From contig CAIRMY010000316.1 in NCBI GenBank assembly GCA_903879775.1, positions 1 through 18,587 on the forward strand: a stretch of 18,587 nucleotides of DNA, written 5' to 3'. The position numbers were made by a program, and so were the translations under genes. Below the pieces are notes generated by a model. The model had not been told where the DNA came from. It was given only the letters and a program-made list of their open reading frames with translations, and searched no databases. This document shows, piece by piece, positions 7,972 to 14,598 of this stretch. The DNA comes from an uncultured Bacteroidota bacterium. Its GTDB lineage: Bacteria > Bacteroidota > Bacteroidia > NS11-12g > UBA955. Every line of letters begins with the position of its first letter. Within the stretch, counting starts at the first letter, position 1.

Positions 7972-10143
7972 ATGGAAATTTTTAAGAACTTAAATACTTT
8001 TATTTGTTTCTTTTGTCTTTTTTTAACCAATTTATCATTTTCTCAAATTGAAAATGATAAAAACAGCTTAGAAAATTACGATTGGCTAAATGAAGTTATT
8101 ATCAGTACAAACAAAGATGCCACAAAACTTAAAGAAAGTGTGGTAGGAATTTCTTTATTAAAACCTTACCTCATTGAAAATAAAATCACCCTTGACGCTG
8201 GTAAAATTTTAAACCAAGTTCCAGGTGTTGTTGTAAACGATGGACAAATCAATATCCGCAGTGGCAGCGGTTGGAGCTATGGCGCCGGAAGTAGGGTCAT
8301 GGTTACTTTAGATGAAATGCCAATGCTAGCCGGCGATGTTGGTTCTGTGCCATTTAATTTCCTACCAATCGAATCTGTTTCTGGTATTGAAGTCATTAAA
8401 AATGCTGGTTCTGTACTTTACGGATCCTCAGCACTTAATGGAATTGTTAACCTCAGATCAGTACCAATTAAAAACCAACAATATGTAAATGTAAATGTAA
8501 TTGCAGGCTTTTATCAAATTCCTGACGACCTTAAATTTAGCAATAAAATACGAACCAATTATGGGGTAAATGGATGTTATACCGAAAAAATCGACAATCA
8601 TTCATTAATGTTCACTTGGAACCAACTCAACGATGATGGTTACAGAATGAATGAACGCGATTACAGGGTCAGAATTGGATGGAAATACGGTTACGAATTT
8701 TCTTCAAAAAGCATTCTAAATCCTCTTAAATTATGGCTCAACGGTGGAACACAACGCGGTGAAACGGGCTCATTTCTTATCTGGCAAAACAATAAACAAG
8801 GCTATACAAGTATAGATAGTTCTTATTCCATCAATACTGGAAGAAGAGTCAACATAGACCCAATTATTGAATGGAATGGAAAAAAATGGAAACATAAATT
8901 TCAAAATCGTTACTTTTCAATTGATAATAAAATTAACAACGGCGATACATCGTCACATCAAGATAACAAAAGTGTACTTCTTTATTCTGAATTAAAGAGT
9001 AAAAGAAGTTTTGGGTACTTTGATCTAACTCTAGGAATTGTAAGAATCAATACAAAATCTGAGGCACAAATGTTCGATGGCAATCACATCATTGAAAATC
9101 GTTCTGCTTATTCTCAATTACAATATAAACGAAATGGTTGGATTGCTCAAATTGGTGGAAGATACGAACATTACAATTTGGATGGCAACATTGCATCTAA
9201 GCCCGTTTTTAGAGCAGGGATAAACAAACAACTTGGACAAGCTACCTTTTTGCGTGCATCTTACGGTGAAGGATTTAGATATCCAAGCATTGCGGAAATG
9301 TTTACGACCACTTCAACAGGCGCAATTTTCATCCTCCCAAACCCAGGCTTAAAGCCTGAAACTGGCAATAATTTCGAAATTGGATTAAAACAAGGAATTT
9401 CATTGGGAAATAAAAAAGTTGGCATATTCAATACTTATATTGATTTATCAATCTTCCAAAACAAGTACCAAAACATGATGGAATACTCATTTGGATCTTG
9501 GTTTATAGGCGATTTTGGTAGTTTCAAATCGGTAAATATGGGCTCAACCACCATTCAAGGATTTGAAATTGAAAGTGCTGGAGCTTTTGAAAAATCAACA
9601 AATTTAAAAAATGAAGATGGTTCAAATAAAACCTATAAAATTGAATGGTTGTTAGGCTACACCTACTCAAACCCAACAATAGATAATCCAAATTTCGTTT
9701 TTGGTGTTCACTCTAATTCTGACCCCATGACGTTTAAAAATACTGCAGCAAACCCTACAAATGTTTTAAAGTATAGAAACCGCCATGTTTTTAGAGGGGA
9801 TATACAATTTAGCCTTGGAGATTTTGAAATAGGATTTAGTCAAAAATACCAAAGCGCATTTGAAAACATTGATTTTTCATTTTTAACATTGATTGATGGA
9901 GTAAATTCAAATTGGAAGAGCGGAAATAACGCTGGTTTAATCACTGATATCAGAGCTGGTTACAGATTGAATGAAAGCATTAAAATTCAATTTCAAACGA
10001 GCAATGTCACGCAGAATATTTTCATGGGTAGACCAGCAGATTTAAATGCACCTAGGTTCTATCAAATGCAGTTGAATTACAAATTCTTAGGAACCGACAA
10101 AACTAAAATCCTTCAACGAAAAAAGGTTTTAGAAAGCCGATAA
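7972..10143 (+). CDS. TonB-dependent outer-membrane receptor
   Basis: This is a TonB-dependent transporter of 723 residues when started at the ATG at 7972, where a clear signal peptide begins (M-E-I-F-K-N, hydrophobic run, then L-S-F-S-Q). The frame stays open for 35 codons upstream, but those codons lie over the divergent gene. After the signal peptide comes a TonB-box-like N-E-V-I-I-S-T, then the plug domain: I-L-N-Q-V-P-G-V-V-V, G-S-R-V-M-V-T-L-D-E-M-P, and I-E-V-I-K-N-A-G-S-V-L-Y-G-S-S-A-L-N-G. The beta-barrel follows, with the conserved R-A-S-Y-G-E-G-F-R-Y-P-S-I-A-E and L-K-P-E-T-G-N-N-F-E-I-G. There is no carboxypeptidase-like N-terminal domain and no SusD partner, so a siderophore, cobalamin or similar small ligand is more likely than a glycan. 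An 18-residue basic tail follows the last barrel strand. The stop abuts that of the next gene. Confidence 0.93.
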   Translation: MEIFKNLNTFICFFCLFLTNLSFSQIENDKNSLENYDWLNEVIISTNKDATKLKESVVGISLLKPYLIENKITLDAGKILNQVPGVVVNDGQINIRSGSGWSYGAGSRVMVTLDEMPMLAGDVGSVPFNFLPIESVSGIEVIKNAGSVLYGSSALNGIVNLRSVPIKNQQYVNVNVIAGFYQIPDDLKFSNKIRTNYGVNGCYTEKIDNHSLMFTWNQLNDDGYRMNERDYRVRIGWKYGYEFSSKSILNPLKLWLNGGTQRGETGSFLIWQNNKQGYTSIDSSYSINTGRRVNIDPIIEWNGKKWKHKFQNRYFSIDNKINNGDTSSHQDNKSVLLYSELKSKRSFGYFDLTLGIVRINTKSEAQMFDGNHIIENRSAYSQLQYKRNGWIAQIGGRYEHYNLDGNIASKPVFRAGINKQLGQATFLRASYGEGFRYPSIAEMFTTTSTGAIFILPNPGLKPETGNNFEIGLKQGISLGNKKVGIFNTYIDLSIFQNKYQNMMEYSFGSWFIGDFGSFKSVNMGSTTIQGFEIESAGAFEKSTNLKNEDGSNKTYKIEWLLGYTYSNPTIDNPNFVFGVHSNSDPMTFKNTAANPTNVLKYRNRHVFRGDIQFSLGDFEIGFSQKYQSAFENIDFSFLTLIDGVNSNWKSGNNAGLITDIRAGYRLNESIKIQFQTSNVTQNIFMGRPADLNAPRFYQMQLNYKFLGTDKTKILQRKKVLESR

Positions 10144-11445
10144 CTAAGGTTTAGCAATGATTGCCTTCATGCTTTTTATTTGTTGATTGATAAATAAAAA
10201 GAAAAAGACTGCAAAAATGATTGCACCGATACCCATCAATCTTACTCCGATAATCCAGTATCGAAAATCAAGCGAAAAGAATTCAAAGAAAACAACGCAG
10301 CCCATTAACAAAAGGCCAATAAAAAAGAAAGCAGTTGGAATGGGTTTCAAGATGTCTCTGTCCCTCAAAAAATAATAAACTACATAACTCAAGGCAGGAA
10401 TAAAAAGCGCAAATGAATAGTCGCGTTGGTGCGGAAAAATTATTGGAATTCCAATACACATTAAACTAAATTGTAGATAATCATTGTATTTAAGTCGGGG
10501 TATCTTTTTTAATTCTAAAATCAAATAAGTAATTGCTCCCAAAATCAATAATCTTAGAACTTGAGTCAACCAAAACATTTGAGAAATACTCAATTGAGTC
10601 AAACAAACCCTAGGCTCATTTGGAACCCTGTACATTGTAAAGTATTTGGTTACAATTGAACCAATATCCATAAATCCACCTTCTCCAGTTTGCACAACAT
10701 GATTTGAATTTAATGGATTGATTGTCTTTAACCACATTTGCAATTCCATGATATAATAATGAGAATCTAAAAAAATAAATGGAATTACCGTAATTACAAT
10801 TACCAAGCTAAAAACCAACATCATAGCCTTATAATTTTTATCTAAAAACATTTTCCAATAGAAAAATATTGGCAATATTTTGATTTGCATACCCAAAGCA
10901 AATGGACTCCACTTTAACCATTCCTTTGATTTTGTGCTGAAATAAGCCTCGAAAAAGGCATACAATAAGAAAATTGTTAATTGACCATATTTGATATTGA
11001 TATGTAACCACCTATAGCATAAAAATACCATGATTAAATAAAACCAAAAAGCTTTTCTATCTGTCTCAAATTGGAAGATCGACAATAAATACTTGCATAT
11101 TCTGTAGATGAAAAACATGTTCAAGACGTTCCAAACCAATTTGACCAACATCATCGACAATTCAACATTTGGCAAAATTGAATTTTCAGGAAACCTATAA
11201 TCCATGATTGCAGCAAATGGTTGCAAGATGAATGCAAAAAATGGTGAATAATAGTAATGTAAATAACGATCATAAACCACTTTTTCATGATACATATCCA
11301 AACCATTAAACATTCTTCTTGAAGCACCTAAAAAGACTTCAAAATCATTGCTATTGGACAAAGAGTTCAAAGCTGGCCAAAGCAGCAGTAAAGAAAATAC
11401 AAATAGCAATATTTTTCGATAATTTTTATAGCGTTCAAATTCCAT
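10144..11445 (-). CDS. Multi-membrane GT87 (DUF2029)-like glycosyltransferase
   Basis: This 433-residue polytopic membrane protein has roughly ten hydrophobic helices. The N-terminal layout fits GT-C glycosyltransferases of the GT87/DUF2029 family: one helix, then a periplasmic loop with D-F-E-V-F (Asp34) and G-L-D-M-Y, then Y-S-P-F-F-A-F-I-L-Q-P-F-A. Such enzymes use polyprenyl-phosphate sugars on the outer face of the inner membrane to build lipid-linked or envelope glycans. The ATG at 11445 gives a short basic N-terminus before helix 1. A TTG nine codons upstream (11472) is open but less likely, and a TAnnTTTG box falls between the two. Substrate and partners cannot be told. Its stop abuts the TonB receptor's stop. 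Confidence 0.8.
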   Translation of the reverse strand: MEFERYKNYRKILLFVFSLLLLWPALNSLSNSNDFEVFLGASRRMFNGLDMYHEKVVYDRYLHYYYSPFFAFILQPFAAIMDYRFPENSILPNVELSMMLVKLVWNVLNMFFIYRICKYLLSIFQFETDRKAFWFYLIMVFLCYRWLHINIKYGQLTIFLLYAFFEAYFSTKSKEWLKWSPFALGMQIKILPIFFYWKMFLDKNYKAMMLVFSLVIVITVIPFIFLDSHYYIMELQMWLKTINPLNSNHVVQTGEGGFMDIGSIVTKYFTMYRVPNEPRVCLTQLSISQMFWLTQVLRLLILGAITYLILELKKIPRLKYNDYLQFSLMCIGIPIIFPHQRDYSFALFIPALSYVVYYFLRDRDILKPIPTAFFFIGLLLMGCVVFFEFFSLDFRYWIIGVRLMGIGAIIFAVFFFLFINQQIKSMKAIIAKP

Positions 11446-11454
11446 AGCGTATGG

Positions 11455-11462
11455 CAAATGTA
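11455..11462 (-). promoter_or_regulatory. Candidate -7 element (TAnnTTTG) for the GT87-like gene
   Basis: On the - strand this reads TACATTTG. It ends 9 bases before the ATG at 11445, nearly the same spacing as the boxes ahead of the YeiH-like gene and the short ORF at 11593. It supports the ATG over the upstream TTG. No clear -33 box accompanies it. Confidence 0.35.
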
Positions 11463-11510
11463 CACATTCCAAAAAATAGAAAAATTACTTTTCATAAAGT
11501 GTAATTTATG

Positions 11511-11523
11511 TTAGACAGTCTAA
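11511..11523. promoter_or_regulatory. Perfect 13-base palindrome in divergent intergenic region (possible operator)
   Basis: TTAGACAGTCTAA is a perfect inverted repeat with 6-base arms about a single central base. It lies 65 bases before the GT87-like ATG and about 50 bases before the candidate promoter of the short ORF and M28 gene, so a protein bound here could act on either. The same TAGAC/GTCTA half-sites recur at the 3' end of the M28 gene. Palindromes of this size also arise by chance a few times in a window this long. Confidence 0.35.
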
Positions 11524-11574
11524 AGTATGAGCCGTTCTTTTAAAAATGTTGAAACGAATATTCTCAGTTATTCC

Positions 11575-11582
11575 TATTTTTG
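11575..11582 (+). promoter_or_regulatory. Candidate -7 element (TAnnTTTG) for the short ORF and M28 peptidase gene
   Basis: TATTTTTG matches the consensus. A TTG at 11549-11551 could be the -33 element, with a 23-base spacer that is slightly long. The box ends 10 bases before the ATG of the short ORF at 11593 and 129 bases before the peptidase ATG, so it would give the peptidase a long leader containing that ORF. Confidence 0.4.
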
Positions 11583-11592
11583 ATATTTAAAT

Positions 11593-11712
11593 ATGAAAAA
11601 ACTCATTTTGCTTTTAGGGGGATATAATGCCAGCCATACACTTAACTATTGTGCTGGCTTTACCCACAACATTTATACAACTAACATTGTTAACACAATA
11701 AAAGGTCGTTAA
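11593..11712 (+). CDS. Possible 39-residue leader ORF overlapping the M28 peptidase start
   Basis: An ATG at 11593 opens 39 codons ending in TAA at 11710-11712. The last A of the stop is the first base of the peptidase ATG (TAATG), the same coupling seen at two true gene junctions in this window (7237 and 15321). The product begins M-K-K-L-I-L-L-L-G-G, a weakly signal-like start, and has no recognised domain. A promoter-like box sits 10 bases upstream. Short open frames are common in AT-rich DNA, so translation is unproven. It could be a regulatory leader peptide, a tiny exported protein or chance. Confidence 0.3.
   Translation: MKKLILLLGGYNASHTLNYCAGFTHNIYTTNIVNTIKGR
11629..11658 (+). repeat. 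Inverted repeat in the M28 leader region
   Basis: GCCAGC (11629-11634) and GCTGGC (11653-11658) are perfect complements around an 18-base loop, followed by TTT. It is the most GC-rich spot of the leader and could form a hairpin in the mRNA. The long loop and very short T run make it a poor intrinsic terminator. Confidence 0.3.
11686..11699 (+). repeat. Small hairpin just before the M28 ribosome binding site
   Basis: ATTGT (11686-11690), loop TAAC, and ACAAT (11695-11699) form a 5-pair AU-rich stem-loop ending two bases before the AAAGG. It is too weak to be stable alone, but its position could influence ribosome access. Confidence 0.2.
11701..11705 (+). promoter_or_regulatory. Shine-Dalgarno-like AAAGG for the M28 peptidase
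   Basis: AAAGG lies 6 bases before the ATG at 11712, within the last codons of the short ORF. Few genes in this window have such a match, as expected for Bacteroidota. It supports initiation at 11712. Confidence 0.4.
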
Positions 11713-13238
11713 TGAAGAAAATACGACTTTATATTGCAATATTTTCTGTATTTACAATACAGTTGTGCCTCAATGCACAAATGAATCAATTGCAAAAATC
11801 AAATGCTCTAAACGACAGTATTTTCTTTAAGAAAATTTATGAGGAAGCCCTTTTACGAGGACATTCATATGCACGGCTAGGTGAACTCTGCAAAAATGTA
11901 GGTGCACGACTCAGCGGCAGTGACGCTGCTGAAAAAGGCATTGTTTGGGCAATGAATATGCTCAATACTTATCGCTTTGACAGTGTTTACAAACAACCGG
12001 TGATGGTTCCGCGTTGGGAAAGAGGAAACCAAGAAAAAGTACAATTTAAATCTTCTTTGATTTCAATGGCAATAACCAAAAAACAATTGGTTACCCTTCA
12101 ACAGAAAATTGCCAATTTTACATTTACTCAATCCCCCAATCCTATTTTTGAATGTGAAAATTTAATCCATCTCAAAGAAAACATAAAAAATTGGTATTCA
12201 TTATCTGCTTGTGCATTGGGAGGATCAATTGGAGCAAAAGTACAAGCAAAAGTAATTTCCATTCAAACCAAAATACAATTAGATAGCCTTGGGAAATTAG
12301 GAGCATTAAAAAATAAAATTGTGCTTCTCAATCGCCCAATGGATGAAACATTACTCAACACATTCAATGCCTACGGTGGATGCGTCAATCAACGTGTGAA
12401 TGGCGCAGTTTGGTGTGCACCTTATGGCGCAGTTGCCGTTTTGGTAAGAAGTGTAACCAATAAATGCGACAATCATCCGCACACCGGTGTTTCGCATTAT
12501 GAAGATTCAATCCGAAAAATTCCGATTGCAGCTGTTTCTACAGCAGATGCCAATCTCATACACTACTTAAGCATTCACGATACAAGTTTTCAAATCAACA
12601 TTGAATTGAACTGTCAAATCAAGGAAGATCGTTTGAGCGCTAATGTAATTGCAGAATCGAAAGGTTCTTTGTACCCCCATAAAATCATTGCTTTTGGGGG
12701 ACATTTCGACAGCTGGGACCAAGGCGAAGGTGCCCATGATGATGGTGCGGGCTGTATGCACGCTTTTGAAGCTTTGAGAATTTTAAAAACTCTAGGCTAT
12801 AAACCACGACATACCATCAGATCTGTATTTTGGATGAATGAAGAAAATGGACTCAAAGGTGGACTCGCTTATGCTGCGTTAACCCAGACTAAAGGAGAAG
12901 TCCACGTGGCTGCGTTAGAAAGCGATAGAGGTGGATTTACACCTCGGGGATTTGGTGTAGACACCAGCATTTTATCGAAAGTAAAATGTTATCAAAAATT
13001 ACTTTCAGACTATGGGGTTGGAACTTTAGAAAATGGAGGTGGTGGCGCCGATATTGGACCATTGAAAAAAACAAATCCCAATATTGCCCTCATCAGTTTC
13101 ATTCCTGACTCACAAAGATATTTTGATGTTCACCATGCAGAAACAGATGTTTTTGAATCTGTAAACAAAAGAGAATTGGAACTTGGTGCTGCTGCAATTG
13201 CAACAATGATCTACATTTTAGACCAACAACTAGACTAG
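11712..13238 (+). CDS. Secreted M28 family zinc metallopeptidase (carboxypeptidase Q-like)
   Basis: This 508-residue aminopeptidase or carboxypeptidase of family M28 has a signal peptide (residues 1-22, ending C-L-N-A-Q). It therefore acts in the periplasm or beyond. The co-catalytic zinc ligands are all visible: H331 in G-G-H-F-D-S, bridging D343 in H-D-D-G-A-G, the E377-E378 pair in N-E-E-N-G, D405 in L-E-S-D-R-G-G, and the C-terminal H474-H475 of V-H-H-A-E-T-D. A region of about residues 150-320 before the zinc core probably holds a PA-type insert, as in carboxypeptidase Q relatives. Length and domain order match that group, which releases residues from small peptides; exact specificity is not visible. 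A gene-sized leader precedes it, and its stop is one base from the stop of the convergent moaCB gene. Confidence 0.92.
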   Translation: MKKIRLYIAIFSVFTIQLCLNAQMNQLQKSNALNDSIFFKKIYEEALLRGHSYARLGELCKNVGARLSGSDAAEKGIVWAMNMLNTYRFDSVYKQPVMVPRWERGNQEKVQFKSSLISMAITKKQLVTLQQKIANFTFTQSPNPIFECENLIHLKENIKNWYSLSACALGGSIGAKVQAKVISIQTKIQLDSLGKLGALKNKIVLLNRPMDETLLNTFNAYGGCVNQRVNGAVWCAPYGAVAVLVRSVTNKCDNHPHTGVSHYEDSIRKIPIAAVSTADANLIHYLSIHDTSFQINIELNCQIKEDRLSANVIAESKGSLYPHKIIAFGGHFDSWDQGEGAHDDGAGCMHAFEALRILKTLGYKPRHTIRSVFWMNEENGLKGGLAYAALTQTKGEVHVAALESDRGGFTPRGFGVDTSILSKVKCYQKLLSDYGVGTLENGGGGADIGPLKKTNPNIALISFIPDSQRYFDVHHAETDVFESVNKRELELGAAAIATMIYILDQQLD

Positions 13239-13242
13239 TCTA
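13231..13242. repeat. Perfect 12-base palindrome spanning two convergent stop codons
   Basis: TAGACTAGTCTA is self-complementary and contains the TAG stop of the M28 gene (13236-13238) and, on the other strand, the TAG stop of moaCB (13242-13240). It shares the TAGAC/GTCTA half-sites with the palindrome at 11511-11523. Two facing TAG stops already make the centre symmetric, so part of the symmetry is expected. Confidence 0.3.
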
Positions 13243-14154
13243 ACCCTCGTGTTGAAACGCCTTTAACACATCAAAAATATGCAAGATTGCAGGGAAAACT
13301 GCATCCATTGATTCAGATGCACCATTGGTAGATCCAGGCAATGCTAAAATGAGCGACTGACCAATAAAACCCGCTACACTTCTCGACAGCATGGCATAAG
13401 GGGTTCTTTGCTGACCATAGTTTCTGATGGTTTCTTCAATTCCAGGCATTCTTCTTTCTATCATTGGAACAATGGCTTCGGGGGTGGTATCTCTTGGAGA
13501 AACTCCTGTTCCGCCGGTGATAATAATCAATGAAATGCCATCTTGCACATGAGCATTCACCAAATCTTGTAAGGTTTTGATTTCATCGGGAATGACCTTA
13601 TAATTTGAAGCATCAACCCCAAATGATTCCAGTTTTTCTTGAATAACCTTTCCCGCCTTATCTGCTTTTTTACCATCAGAAATGGTATCTGAACATACAA
13701 TAACAGCAGATTTGACAGTCGATTTTAAAGGATACTTTTTGGAGCTTTTCCCACCAGTTTTTTGAACGAGATGAATGTTTTTAATCTCAATGCCTTTGTC
13801 AATTGGCTTCAACATATCATACATGGTTAAGGCAACCACAGAGGCAGCATGCATGGCTTCAACTTCTACCCCAGTTTTATAAATTGTATGGATTTCAGCT
13901 TCAATTTCAATGGTCATTTCGCCAATTGCAAAACGTATTTCTGTAAATTCAATTGGCAATGGATGACAATCTGGAATGACTTGGCTCGTATTCTTTGCTG
14001 CAAATAATCCAGCAACCCTCGCACATTCTAAAACGTTACCCTTTGGCACAGTATTGTTTTGGACTGCCTCAATGGTTTCAGGTAAACTCACTTGAACAAT
14101 TGCCTTTGCAATTGCAGTTCTCAAAGTGTTGCTTTTGTGTGTAATTTTAATCAT
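13240..14154 (-). CDS. moaCB: Bifunctional MoaC-MogA/MoaB fusion protein (molybdenum cofactor synthesis)
   Basis: This 304-residue protein carries two Moco enzymes. Residues 1 to about 140 are MoaC, which turns the MoaA product into cyclic pyranopterin monophosphate. It has P-K-G-N-V, A-R-V-A-G, I-P-D-C-H-P-L (60-66), T-G-V-E-V-E-A-M, catalytic-region Y-D-M (112-114) and K-T-G-G-K-S (132-137). From about residue 145 it is a MogA/MoaB-type molybdopterin adenylyltransferase domain: S-D-T-I-S-D-G, then T-G-G-T-G-V-S-P-R-D (213-222), E-A-I-V-P and L-P-G-S (272-275). Both halves look intact, joined by a short basic linker. MoaC normally forms hexamers and MogA trimers, so the fusion may assemble into a shared-symmetry particle; that is inference. 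It is last in the operon, one base after moaE. Confidence 0.95.
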   Translation of the reverse strand: MIKITHKSNTLRTAIAKAIVQVSLPETIEAVQNNTVPKGNVLECARVAGLFAAKNTSQVIPDCHPLPIEFTEIRFAIGEMTIEIEAEIHTIYKTGVEVEAMHAASVVALTMYDMLKPIDKGIEIKNIHLVQKTGGKSSKKYPLKSTVKSAVIVCSDTISDGKKADKAGKVIQEKLESFGVDASNYKVIPDEIKTLQDLVNAHVQDGISLIIITGGTGVSPRDTTPEAIVPMIERRMPGIEETIRNYGQQRTPYAMLSRSVAGFIGQSLILALPGSTNGASESMDAVFPAILHIFDVLKAFQHEG

Positions 14155-14155
14155 T

Positions 14156-14596
14156 TCAATTGTTTAGTTTCCATTGAGTTTCGTCTGTATCTAAGATTTC
14201 CTTACCCCAAATTGGCAATTCACTTTTAATTCTTTCCACCAACTCGTTACAAGCGTCAATTGCAGCACGGCGATGTTTAGAAGACGTAAAAACAAATAGA
14301 CATATTTCGCCAACTGCAATTTTACCCAAACTGTGATAAATATGCATACAACTCAAAGGATATTTCGAAAAAATAGACTCTCTAATTTCATGACATTTTT
14401 CAAGTGCCATATCTTCATAAGCCGTGTAATCAATGGCAACAACGTTCCCATTTTCTAAAGCATCTGCCCTCACCTGTCCTAAAAAAATACTATGACCGCC
14501 AATTTCCGTCTTCGTACCGTGGCTCTGAATTGAACTCGCAATTTTTTCAGGAGATATACATCCTTGAACAAATATGTTCTTAATTTTCTTTTCCAT
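14156..14596 (-). CDS. moaE: Molybdopterin synthase catalytic subunit MoaE
   Basis: MoaE, with MoaD, inserts sulfur into cyclic pyranopterin monophosphate to give molybdopterin. The 146-residue length is normal. Family motifs are G-Q-V-R (40-43), Y-T-A-Y-E-D-M-A, G-K-I-A-V-G-E, the S-S-K-H-R-R of the anion pocket (H108, R109), and I-K-S-E-L-P-I-W-G-K-E (123-133). K124 corresponds to the first catalytic Lys of E. coli MoaE (K119). The second (K126, in P-F-W-K-R-E) aligns with Gly131 here, with Lys132 one place later. The H-R-x-G motif of many homologues reads H-S-L-G. The start ATG at 14596 is 2 bases after the moeB-like stop. Confidence 0.95.
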   Translation of the reverse strand: MEKKIKNIFVQGCISPEKIASSIQSHGTKTEIGGHSIFLGQVRADALENGNVVAIDYTAYEDMALEKCHEIRESIFSKYPLSCMHIYHSLGKIAVGEICLFVFTSSKHRRAAIDACNELVERIKSELPIWGKEILDTDETQWKLNN

Positions 14597-14598
14597 AT

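Noticed and set aside
8486..8502. Short TGTAAA-type tandem repeat in the TonB receptor gene
   Set aside because: Fewer than three units of 6 bases, coding for a V-N-V-N strand; normal for a beta-rich protein.
11629..11661. GCCAGC/GCTGGC hairpin considered as an intrinsic terminator or attenuator
   Set aside because: The loop is 18 bases, the stem only 6 pairs, and the following T run is three bases. I list it only as an inverted repeat.
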